From assembly GCA_947447835.1 (NCBI GenBank), contig CANFLP010000096.1, forward strand, positions 1-6,303: DNA of 6,303 nt. The letters are read 5' to 3'. The stretch is from Bacteroidota bacterium (lineage in GTDB: Bacteria > Bacteroidota > Bacteroidia > Chitinophagales > Chitinophagaceae). Each line of letters opens with the position of its first letter. Positions within the stretch are counted from its first letter, which is position 1. The notes beneath the pieces are model-generated. The model searched no databases, had not been told where the DNA came from, and was given only the letters and a program-made list of their open reading frames with translations. Below are positions 1-5,271 of this stretch, one piece after another. The position numbers and the translations under genes are program-made.

Positions 1-174
1 ACTATCGGTGAGCAAGCTACTTACAACGAGAAATTACCAAATATCATTTCTCAAATTGATAAATTAGCAAAACGTGGAATTATCCATAAAAACAAAGCTG
101 CTAATTTAAAGAGCAAATTGGCTAGACACACTGCTGTCGCTCCAGTTGCAAAAAAGAAATTTGAAAAGAAATAA
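1..174 (+). CDS. rpsT: 30S ribosomal protein S20, C-terminal part (5' end outside window)
   Basis: The frame is open from base 1 to a TAA at 172-174 and gives 57 residues of the C-terminal part of ribosomal protein S20. The diagnostic stretch is IDKLAKRGIIHKNKAANLKS, the conserved S20 block in which helices rich in Lys, Arg and Asn contact 16S rRNA in the small subunit. The N-terminal part lies before the window. After the conserved block there is a short Ala/Val/Lys-rich tail (KKKFEKK at the very end), as S20 proteins often have. The gene is followed 27 bases later by a strong intrinsic terminator, so it is the last gene of its transcript and is often monocistronic in bacteria. Identification is from recognition of the conserved motif, with no alignment run. 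Confidence 0.93.
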   Translation, partial: TIGEQATYNEKLPNIISQIDKLAKRGIIHKNKAANLKSKLARHTAVAPVAKKKFEKK

Positions 175-201
175 TTAATGAGCTTCGGCTATTATTATAC
201 A

Positions 202-231
202 ATCCCGCCCTACACGGCGGGATTTTTTTTT
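202..231 (+). terminator. Intrinsic terminator of rpsT
   Basis: A perfect 8-bp GC-rich stem, ATCCCGCC (202-209) with GGCGGGAT (216-223), closes a 6-base loop and runs straight into nine T residues (223-231). It lies 27 bases after the rpsT stop codon and ends 13 bases before the guaA ATG. It therefore separates the ribosomal protein transcript from guaA. Confidence 0.92.
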
Positions 232-232
232 G

Positions 233-240
233 TAACTTTG
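233..240 (+). promoter_or_regulatory. Bacteroidota-type -7 box of the guaA promoter
   Basis: TAACTTTG matches the Bacteroidota primary sigma factor -7 consensus TAnnTTTG exactly and ends 4 bases before the guaA ATG at 245. In this promoter class transcription starts a few bases after the box, so the start should fall on or beside the ATG and give a leaderless or nearly leaderless mRNA. No TTTG-like -33 box is seen at the usual 19-21 base spacing, because that position is occupied by the loop and stem of the rpsT terminator. The -7 assignment therefore rests on one box plus its position. Confidence 0.6.
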
Positions 241-244
241 TCCC

Positions 245-1780
245 ATGACTGAAAAAATACTTATCCTCGACTTCGGTAGTCAATACACGCAGCTTATTGC
301 CCGTGCAGTAAGAGAAGCCAATGTCTATTGTGAAATCAAGCCCTTTAATTCGGAAATCAACTTTGACAATACTCTAAAAGGCATCATTTTAAGTGGATCA
401 CCTGCTAGTGTAAATGAACCAGATGCACCCAATGTAGACATCCAGGCTATGTTGGCTAAGCTACCCGTTTTAACAGTATGCTATGGAGCTCAATTAAGTG
501 CTAAGAACTTTGGGGGTAAGGTAGAAAAATCAAATAAAAGAGAATACGGTCGTGCGCAATTGCGTATACAAAAGGACGATATTATCTTTAAGAATATTGC
601 GAATAACAGCCAAGTTTGGATGAGCCACAGCGATTCTATTACCCAGCTTCCAGATAATTTTGAGCTTTTAGCCGATACTGACAGTATTCCAGTAGCTGCC
701 TTCAGAAAAAAAGCAGACACTGGCAATAGCCTTCACGGTTTCCAATTTCATCCAGAGGTATACCACTCTACTGAGGGTAAAACCTTGATTCAAAACTTCC
801 TGGTGGAGATTTGTGGTTGTCACCAAAATTGGACCCCAGCCTCTTTTGTTAATGAAACGGTTGAAAAGCTAAAAGCACAAATTGGAGAAGGTCATGTAAT
901 AATGGCTTTAAGTGGTGGTGTGGACAGTACAGTTGCAGCTACCCTAATTCATAAAGCTATAGGTTCTCGCCTTCATGGCATATTTGTTGACAATGGGGTT
1001 TTAAGAAAAGATGAGTACCAAAATGTACTTGACATCTACCAATCGGTTGGATTAAACGTAAAGGGCATTGACGCAAAGCAAATGTTTTACGATGCACTAG
1101 CAGGCAAATCTGACCCAGAAGAAAAGCGTAAAATTATAGGTAAACTATTTATAGATGTATTTCAAATAGAGGCATCTAATATGTTGGAAGCCAAGTTTTT
1201 AGGACAAGGAACAATATACCCTGATGTAATTGAAAGCGTAAGCGTTCATGGACCTTCCCAGACTATTAAATCACACCATAACGTTGGTGGCTTACCTGAT
1301 ACCTTACACCTTAGCTTAGTAGAACCATTAAGATATTTATTCAAGGACGAGGTTAGAAAAGTAGGACTTGAATTAGGAATCCCAGCAGACCTTATAAATA
1401 GACATCCTTTCCCAGGACCGGGATTAGCTATTCGTATTTTAGGCGAGATTACACCTGAGAAAGTGGACTTATTACAACGTGCCGATGACATATATATGAA
1501 AGCACTTAAGCAATTTGATCTATATACCAAGGTTTGGCAGGCTGGAACTATTCTATTGCCAGTCAAAAGCGTAGGTGTTATGGGAGATGAAAGAACTTAC
1601 GAGTACACTGTAGCTTTAAGAGCAGTTACCTCTGTTGACGGAATGACTGCCGATTGGGCCCACCTTCCCTATGAGTTCCTTGCGCATGTAAGTAACGCTA
1701 TCATTAACGAGGTGAGAGGTATCAACCGTGTGGTTTATGATATTAGCAGTAAGCCTCCAGCTACAATAGAATGGGAATAA
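245..1780 (+). CDS. guaA: GMP synthase (glutamine-hydrolysing)
   Basis: This enzyme makes GMP from XMP, ATP and glutamine, the last step of de novo guanine nucleotide synthesis in the cytoplasm. The 511-residue protein has the full two-domain layout. An N-terminal class I glutamine amidotransferase (about 4-190) has the nucleophile Cys79 in VCYGAQ and the His169/Glu171 pair in FHPEV. An ATP pyrophosphatase domain (about 200-390) has the P-loop SGGVDS at 223-228. The C-terminal dimerisation/XMP-binding domain carries HPFPGPGL at 387-394 and the invariant ending KPPATIEWE. The length is close to the family norm of about 510-525. The ATG at 245 puts the conserved ILILDFGSQYTQLIAR block in its normal place at the N-terminus. 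There is no Shine-Dalgarno-like sequence, and the promoter box ends 4 bases upstream. The gene stands alone between two terminators. No purine riboswitch can be present because there is almost no leader. Confidence 0.97.
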   Translation: MTEKILILDFGSQYTQLIARAVREANVYCEIKPFNSEINFDNTLKGIILSGSPASVNEPDAPNVDIQAMLAKLPVLTVCYGAQLSAKNFGGKVEKSNKREYGRAQLRIQKDDIIFKNIANNSQVWMSHSDSITQLPDNFELLADTDSIPVAAFRKKADTGNSLHGFQFHPEVYHSTEGKTLIQNFLVEICGCHQNWTPASFVNETVEKLKAQIGEGHVIMALSGGVDSTVAATLIHKAIGSRLHGIFVDNGVLRKDEYQNVLDIYQSVGLNVKGIDAKQMFYDALAGKSDPEEKRKIIGKLFIDVFQIEASNMLEAKFLGQGTIYPDVIESVSVHGPSQTIKSHHNVGGLPDTLHLSLVEPLRYLFKDEVRKVGLELGIPADLINRHPFPGPGLAIRILGEITPEKVDLLQRADDIYMKALKQFDLYTKVWQAGTILLPVKSVGVMGDERTYEYTVALRAVTSVDGMTADWAHLPYEFLAHVSNAIINEVRGINRVVYDISSKPPATIEWE

Positions 1781-1804
1781 TACTTCGTATTTAATATTAA
1801 TAAT

Positions 1805-1845
1805 AAAGGCCTAAACTAATGATATACAAATGTTTAGGCCTTTTT
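1805..1845 (+). terminator. Intrinsic terminator of guaA
   Basis: A perfect 12-bp stem, AAAGGCCTAAAC (1805-1816) with GTTTAGGCCTTT (1832-1843), encloses a 15-base loop and ends in a run of five T residues (1841-1845). It starts 24 bases after the guaA stop. The A-rich left arm could give weak termination in the opposite direction too, but the T run favours the plus strand. Confidence 0.88.
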
Positions 1846-1923
1846 ATTTAAAATAGAATAGGCGTATTGTAATTCATATCACACCCTTCGATTTCAAGAC
1901 TATAATAATGAGCATTGTGCATT

Positions 1924-1952
1924 AAAAAACCCGAGAGGTGCTCCCGGGTTTT
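1924..1952 (-). terminator. Intrinsic terminator of the XRE/S24 repressor gene
   Basis: Arms AAAACCCG (1926-1933) and CGGGTTTT (1945-1952) pair over 8 bp. After one mismatch, GAG (1935-1937) pairs with CTC (1941-1943) round a 3-base loop. Read on the minus strand, the hairpin follows the repressor stop codon by about 22 bases and leads into six T residues (complement of 1924-1929). The plus-strand reading has only four T residues, so it may also act as a weak back-up stop for guaA transcripts. Together with the guaA terminator this accounts for most of the 194-bp tail-to-tail gap 1781-1974. Nothing else recognisable was seen between 1846 and 1923. Confidence 0.85.
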
Positions 1953-1974
1953 AACAATATCTAATGGAAAGGAA

Positions 1975-2754
1975 CTAGTTCATTGTACGCTTCAAATTGC
2001 TAATCTTATCCTGTAAGCTATTCACTACACCAGCTAGTTGATCCACATTCCACATGGGCTGCGCCCCTGCTTTATGGATAATATAAACAGCCTTCCATAT
2101 TTCTACAATATCTTGACTATTTACTTGATATGGCTCATATAATGGATTGTCACTCAATAAAGTAAGCTTTTCTTTATTATCATCATTAGTGATGATTCTT
2201 TTATAAACCACACCATCGGCATTAGAGACTACAATGTATGTATTTGAGTTCTTTACGTCCTTAAAGCTATCTACTTTCTCCCCAACAATCACGCTTCCGC
2301 TTGGGGTTGGCAACATACTATCTCCGATAATTTCAAAGGCACGGTAATCACCTGGCGCCAACATTGGAAGGGTAAAAGTATTTAACTCATCTAGGAACTC
2401 AGGATCGGCATATCCTGCCAAATATCCTGCTGCTGCTTTTACAGGCACAAATGGCACTATTGGAGCAGCCGAACTTGATTTATCCATCTTCATAGATCGA
2501 CGACGATCTAAGTAGGACATTCCAGCATCGGAGCTAGAACCTGCTTTTTCAGAAAGATCCTGGAACAGGAATTCTTCCAAACTAATATTAAACAAAGCAC
2601 AAATGGCTTCTTGTACTTCTAATCGAGGTTCTGCTCTTTCTTCTTCATATGCTCCTACCAAGGAACGTTTAATTTGAAGCTGATTGGCCATTTCCTCTTG
2701 TGTCCATTCGCGCTGCTTTCTGATGTATTTTAAATTCTTACCTGCGTATGACAT
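1975..2754 (-). CDS. XRE-family repressor with LexA-like S24 self-cleavage domain
   Basis: This 259-residue DNA-binding regulator combines two domains. The N-terminus (about 6-62) is an XRE/Cro-type helix-turn-helix, with the HTH around 18-37 (TQEEMANQL, turn, KRSLVGAYEEER). A polar linker rich in Ser follows (70-97), then a peptidase S24 domain (about 100-225) as in LexA, UmuD and phage CI. The S24 hallmarks are all visible: an Ala-Gly cleavage site (Ala109-Gly110), the catalytic Ser146 in GDSMLPT and the general-base Lys185 in VVYKRI. Their spacings (37 and 39 residues) are close to those in LexA and CI. The last 25 residues (VDQL..LQDKISNL) look like a short coiled coil beyond the S24 fold, and may aid oligomerisation. 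It is a lone gene with its own promoter and terminator, with no phage genes around it. I recall similar XRE-S24 proteins in many Bacteroidota genomes, so it is probably a chromosomal regulator and not a prophage remnant. Its targets, and whether it serves as the SOS repressor, cannot be read from the sequence. Confidence 0.9.
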   Translation of the reverse strand: MSYAGKNLKYIRKQREWTQEEMANQLQIKRSLVGAYEEERAEPRLEVQEAICALFNISLEEFLFQDLSEKAGSSSDAGMSYLDRRRSMKMDKSSSAAPIVPFVPVKAAAGYLAGYADPEFLDELNTFTLPMLAPGDYRAFEIIGDSMLPTPSGSVIVGEKVDSFKDVKNSNTYIVVSNADGVVYKRIITNDDNKEKLTLLSDNPLYEPYQVNSQDIVEIWKAVYIIHKAGAQPMWNVDQLAGVVNSLQDKISNLKRTMN

Positions 2755-2755
2755 A

Positions 2756-2770
2756 ACTAATGATTTTAGT
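2756..2770. promoter_or_regulatory. Putative operator O1, ACTAA-N5-TTAGT
   Basis: A perfect 5-bp inverted repeat, ACTAA (2756-2760) and TTAGT (2766-2770), has a 5-base centre. It lies 1 base upstream of the repressor ATG and covers the place where transcription should start, given the -7 box at 2778-2771. The same repeat recurs at 2778-2792. Binding by the adjacent XRE/S24 repressor is inferred from the position and the shared symmetry. Confidence 0.55.
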
Positions 2771-2801
2771 GCAATTTACTAATATATTTAGTATTTCCAA
2801 A
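2771..2801 (-). promoter_or_regulatory. Promoter of the XRE/S24 repressor gene
   Basis: On the minus strand TTTG (complement of 2798-2801) is followed after exactly 19 bases by TAAATTGC (complement of 2771-2778), a near match to the Bacteroidota -33 TTTG / -7 TAnnTTTG pair. Transcription should start around 2766-2763, which leaves a leader of roughly 10 bases. The promoter overlaps the two putative operators. Confidence 0.65.
2777..2793. promoter_or_regulatory. Putative operator O2, TACTAA-N5-TTAGTA
   Basis: A perfect 6-bp inverted repeat, TACTAA (2777-2782) and TTAGTA (2788-2793), surrounds the centre TATAT. Its core is the same ACTAA-N5-TTAGT as O1, and the two centres (2763 and 2785) are 22 bp apart, about two helical turns. 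It fills the spacer of the repressor promoter and touches the -7 box, so occupancy would block RNA polymerase. A weaker match (CCAAA-N5-TTAGC, 7 of 10 arm positions) sits at 2797-2811 over the -33 box. Confidence 0.58.
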
Positions 2802-2866
2802 TATTTTTAGCAATTTTTTAAAAAAAAATTCGTTGACGTATTTTTCAGGCACTGCTAGTTTAATTT

Positions 2867-2897
2867 TTTGTGACAAGACCCTATCTTGGTAACTTGC
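2867..2897 (+). promoter_or_regulatory. Promoter of the surE - membrane protein - lpxB cluster
   Basis: TTTG (2867-2870, within a TTTTTTG run) is followed after exactly 19 bases by TAACTTGC (2890-2897), a near match to the Bacteroidota -7 consensus TAnnTTTG. The TTG of the box ends 4 bases before the ATG at 2901, the same geometry as at guaA, so the mRNA is predicted to be leaderless or nearly so. No other promoter is apparent inside the cluster, so this one probably drives all three genes. Confidence 0.65.
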
Positions 2898-2900
2898 ATT

Positions 2901-3686
2901 ATGGCTAAGACAAAAACCGAAAAACCGCTCATTTTAATAACCAACGATGATGGCATTACAGCCCCAGGTATCAAAGCCTTGGTGCAGGCTGCCCTCCCAT
3001 TTGGTAAAGTCGTTGTAGTTGCTCCCGACAAACCTCAAAGTGGAATGGGACATGCTATTACTATTGGGCACCATTTAAGATTAACCAAAGTGGACTATTT
3101 GGATGGTGTAGAAGCTTATGCTTGCAGTGGCACGCCCGTGGATTGTGTTAAATTAGCGGTAGACAAAGTGCTTCATCGCAAGCCTACCATTTGCTTAAGT
3201 GGCATTAACCATGGAGCCAATCACTCTATAAATGTGATTTATTCTGGAACTATGTCGGCGGCTTTGGAGGCATCTATCGAGAGCATCCCGAGTATAGGCT
3301 TTAGTTTATTGGACCTTAGCATTGAGGCAGACTTTACAGCAGCAGCCCATTATGCAGGAATTATTATTGAGCAAGTATTGGCCGATAAAAACTTAGACAA
3401 GCACTTATGCTTAAATGTAAATATCCCTAAAGTAGATACTAAGTTGATTAAGGGAATTAAAATTTGCAAACAAGCCTATGCGAAATATGAAGAGAAGTAT
3501 GTGGAACGCAAAGATCCATATGGTAAAAAATATTTTTGGCTTACAGGCGAGTTTGTCAATTTTGACAAGTCAAAAGACACAGATGTTTGGGCATTGAAAC
3601 ATAACTATGTAAGTGTGGTTCCGGTTCAATTTGATTTAACCAATCATATCATTAGAGAGAACCTAAGTAAAAAATGGAAATGGTAA
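2901..3686 (+). CDS. surE: 5'/3'-nucleotidase SurE
   Basis: SurE is a metal-dependent cytoplasmic phosphatase that removes phosphate from nucleoside monophosphates; in some bacteria it supports stationary-phase survival. Numbered from the ATG at 2901, the 261-residue protein shows the metal-binding Asp16-Asp17 in ITNDDGITAPGI, Ser47 in PQSGMGHAIT, and the GxNxGxN loop at 101-107 followed by YSGTMSAALEA (114-124), all SurE signatures. The length is normal for the family. The frame is open further up to a TTG at 2886, but that start would lie within the promoter and adds five residues the family does not need. MAKTKTEKPLILITNDDG is the usual kind of N-terminus. The 3' end overlaps the next gene by 13 bases, so the two are probably translationally coupled. 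Confidence 0.95.
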   Translation: MAKTKTEKPLILITNDDGITAPGIKALVQAALPFGKVVVVAPDKPQSGMGHAITIGHHLRLTKVDYLDGVEAYACSGTPVDCVKLAVDKVLHRKPTICLSGINHGANHSINVIYSGTMSAALEASIESIPSIGFSLLDLSIEADFTAAAHYAGIIIEQVLADKNLDKHLCLNVNIPKVDTKLIKGIKICKQAYAKYEEKYVERKDPYGKKYFWLTGEFVNFDKSKDTDVWALKHNYVSVVPVQFDLTNHIIRENLSKKWKW

Positions 3687-3970
3687 AAGACAATTACATA
3701 CTTGGTGTATTCATTGGACTTGCACTCCCCTTTTTAGGATTCATCGGTTTCTATGAATGGAAGTTTAGTTTGTTTAGCCTACAAGAATTCTTAAACTTAC
3801 TCAACCAACAAAAGTCCATTTTGTCGGCAATGATTAGTGTTTCTTTATTATTGAATGGCGCTATACTTACCTTCTTCTTTCAAAAAGAAAAAGACAAAAC
3901 CGCAAAGGGTATTTTTTTTACAACATGTGTTTATGCAGTTGTGGCTATTGCATGTAAATGGTTTTTATAA
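3674..3970 (+). CDS. Small three-helix inner-membrane protein between surE and lpxB, function unknown
   Basis: The 98-residue protein has three predicted membrane segments at about 8-27, 49-69 and 79-96. The loop between the second and third is strongly charged (KEKDKTAKG, 71-79). By the positive-inside rule this loop is cytoplasmic, which puts the N-terminus in the cytoplasm and the C-terminus outside. No catalytic motif or signal peptide is visible and I cannot name a family. The ATG at 3674 overlaps the surE end by 13 bases; a second in-frame ATG at 3680 would overlap by 7 and is equally acceptable. Its stop codon touches the lpxB ATG (TAAATG), so its translation is probably tied to both neighbours. 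I recall small membrane proteins at this position in other Bacteroidota, which suggests a conserved gene, possibly linked to lipid A or the envelope, but this is inference from context. Confidence 0.8.
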   Translation: MEMVKDNYILGVFIGLALPFLGFIGFYEWKFSLFSLQEFLNLLNQQKSILSAMISVSLLLNGAILTFFFQKEKDKTAKGIFFTTCVYAVVAIACKWFL

Positions 3971-5083
3971 ATGAGATACTATATTATAGCTGGCGAAGCT
4001 AGCGGAGACTTACACGGATCAAATTTAATCAAAGCTATTAAGGCTAAGGATGCTAATGCAGTTATTCAATGCTGGGGTGGTGATTTAATGCAAGCTGCAG
4101 GAGGCAATGTAGTAAAGCATTACAGAAGCCTAGCTTTTATGGGCTTTGTGGAAGTGCTGATGAACTTGCGCACTATTTTATCTAATATCAAATTTTGCAA
4201 GCAAGATATTTTAGATTTTAAACCCGATGTGTTGATATGTGTGGACTACCCTGGATTTAATTTACGTATCGCTAAATGGGCAAAAACGAATCACTTAAAA
4301 GTGGTTTATTTTATTGCACCACAGGTTTGGGCATGGAAAGAGAACAGAGTTCCTGCCATGCGTGAAAGCATTGACAGACTTTTATGTATTCTGCCTTTTG
4401 AAAAACATTATTTTAAAGACAGATGGAATTGGGAGGTAGATTATATCGGTCATCCGCTGATGCAAGTGTTAGAAAATCAACATGGAATGCCACACCCATT
4501 GCCGGAAATTGCAGGGGAAAAAATTATTGCATTATTGCCAGGTAGTAGAAAGCAAGAGATCTTAAAAAAATTACCTGAAATGCTTTCTGTAGTAAGTACA
4601 TTTCCTGAATATCATTTTGCCATTGCACAAGCACCAGGATTAGACGACGAATGGTTCGCTTCCTTAGTAGCTGCAAATAAAAATGTACATATTGTAAAAG
4701 GCAATACTTATGCTTTATTAAATCATAGCGTAGCCGCTTTAGTTACAAGTGGGACTGCCACTTTAGAAACCGCATTACTAGGTGTGCCAGAAATTGTTTG
4801 CTACAAAGGCAACCCTATCACTCTTGCACTTGCTAAACATTTTGTAAAAATTAAATTCATTGCGCTTGTGAATTTAATCATGGATAAAGAAGTTGTGAAA
4901 GAATTGATTCAAGCAGATTTGAATAAAAAGAATCTAGTTAAGGAATTAAGTCTACTCTTAAATGATACGGACAAAAAAACGCAAATAAAAGCGGATTATC
5001 AACTGCTTAAAGAAAAGCTATACACTGGACAAAGCGCCACTGATGTAGCCGCAGCTATTATCCAAGAGGAATTGGCTAAATAA
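3971..5083 (+). CDS. lpxB: Lipid-A-disaccharide synthase
   Basis: LpxB (glycosyltransferase family 19) joins UDP-2,3-diacylglucosamine and lipid X to form the lipid A disaccharide at the cytoplasmic face of the inner membrane, so the organism makes lipopolysaccharide. The 370-residue protein has GEASGD at 8-13, VDYPGFN at 91-97 (Asp92 matches the essential Asp of the E. coli enzyme by position), FIAPQVWAWK at 114-123, GHPL at 160-163, LLPGSR at 188-193, SGTATLE at 260-266, and the C-terminal LVNLIMDKEVVKELIQ block at 299-314. The length is typical. The start directly abuts the previous stop (TAAATG) with no ribosome-binding sequence, which fits translational coupling. Its stop lies 7 bases from the stop of the convergent 54-residue gene, and no clear terminator with a T run follows. 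Confidence 0.96.
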   Translation: MRYYIIAGEASGDLHGSNLIKAIKAKDANAVIQCWGGDLMQAAGGNVVKHYRSLAFMGFVEVLMNLRTILSNIKFCKQDILDFKPDVLICVDYPGFNLRIAKWAKTNHLKVVYFIAPQVWAWKENRVPAMRESIDRLLCILPFEKHYFKDRWNWEVDYIGHPLMQVLENQHGMPHPLPEIAGEKIIALLPGSRKQEILKKLPEMLSVVSTFPEYHFAIAQAPGLDDEWFASLVAANKNVHIVKGNTYALLNHSVAALVTSGTATLETALLGVPEIVCYKGNPITLALAKHFVKIKFIALVNLIMDKEVVKELIQADLNKKNLVKELSLLLNDTDKKTQIKADYQLLKEKLYTGQSATDVAAAIIQEELAK

Positions 5084-5090
5084 ATGGAAA

Positions 5091-5114
5091 TTAGTGTGAA
5101 AACTTACGCACTAA
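5091..5114. other. Possible weak hairpin at the convergent lpxB / small-ORF junction
   Basis: TTAGTGTG (5091-5098) can pair with CGCACTAA (5107-5114) as an 8-bp stem with one G-U wobble in the plus-strand RNA and an 8-base loop. It begins 8 bases after the lpxB stop. No T run follows on the plus strand. On the minus strand the hairpin is followed by moderately T-rich sequence, but it overlaps the end of the 54-residue gene. It may be a weak two-way stop or may be chance. Confidence 0.3.
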
Positions 5115-5255
5115 AATCACAATCAATCCAATTAAGAATATTATTAATGAAATGCGGTTCATGCCATGCATGGCTTTCATCATTCCTGTTCTTTGTTGAT
5201 TAGGATCGCGTTTTACTAAGAATAAGTACTCTCCTATTTGTCTTAAAAATCCCAT
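5091..5255 (-). CDS. Small single-helix membrane protein downstream of metX, function unknown
   Basis: This 54-residue open frame (ATG at 5255-5253, stop at 5093-5091) begins MGFLRQIGEYLFLVKRDP. It has an amphipathic basic N-terminal half, then MHGMNRIS (29-36), then one membrane helix at about 36-49 (SLIIFLIGLIVILV), ending RKFSH. The pattern resembles a family of roughly 55-65-residue membrane proteins I recall from Bacteroidota genomes, perhaps the one listed as DUF6728; that name is from memory and unverified. The start is 16 bases after the metX stop on the same strand, so the two are probably co-transcribed. The competing plus-strand frame across the same bases has no such protein-like features. 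The function is unknown. Confidence 0.72.
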   Translation of the reverse strand: MGFLRQIGEYLFLVKRDPNQQRTGMMKAMHGMNRISLIIFLIGLIVILVRKFSH

Positions 5256-5271
5256 AAGGTATATTTTTAAA

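Noticed and set aside
490..726. 78-codon open frame on the minus strand inside guaA
   Set aside because: It lies wholly antisense to the conserved amidotransferase domain of GuaA and shows no recognisable protein features or promoter.
1246..1566. 106-codon open frame on the minus strand inside guaA
   Set aside because: Antisense to the most conserved C-terminal part of GuaA; its sequence is what results from reading that region backwards, with no domain of its own.
1972..1981. Perfect 10-bp palindrome GAACTAGTTC at the repressor stop codon
   Set aside because: Short, overlaps the stop codon and has no second copy; likely chance.
1975..2754. Prophage or mobile-element remnant suggested by the phage-like repressor
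   Set aside because: No integrase, structural genes, attachment-like repeats or change in base composition nearby; the flanks are core genes with tidy terminators.
2833..2838. TTGACG as a sigma-70-type -35 box for surE
   Set aside because: No TATAAT-like partner at the right spacing, and a better Bacteroidota-type pair lies closer to the gene.
2886..2900. TTG start for surE five codons upstream of the ATG
   Set aside because: It lies within the predicted promoter, ahead of the expected transcription start, and adds residues not needed by SurE; the ATG at 2901 is preferred.
5108..5119. GCACTAAAATCA, also present on the minus strand at 2773-2762 in the repressor promoter
   Set aside because: A few shared 12-mers are expected by chance in 6.3 kb of AT-rich sequence, and the half-sites here are in the opposite order to the operator.
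5084..5203. 39-codon plus-strand frame starting directly after the lpxB stop (TAAATG)
   Set aside because: The TAAATG junction resembles the one before lpxB, but the frame overlaps the better 54-residue minus-strand gene and its product has no convincing membrane or domain pattern.
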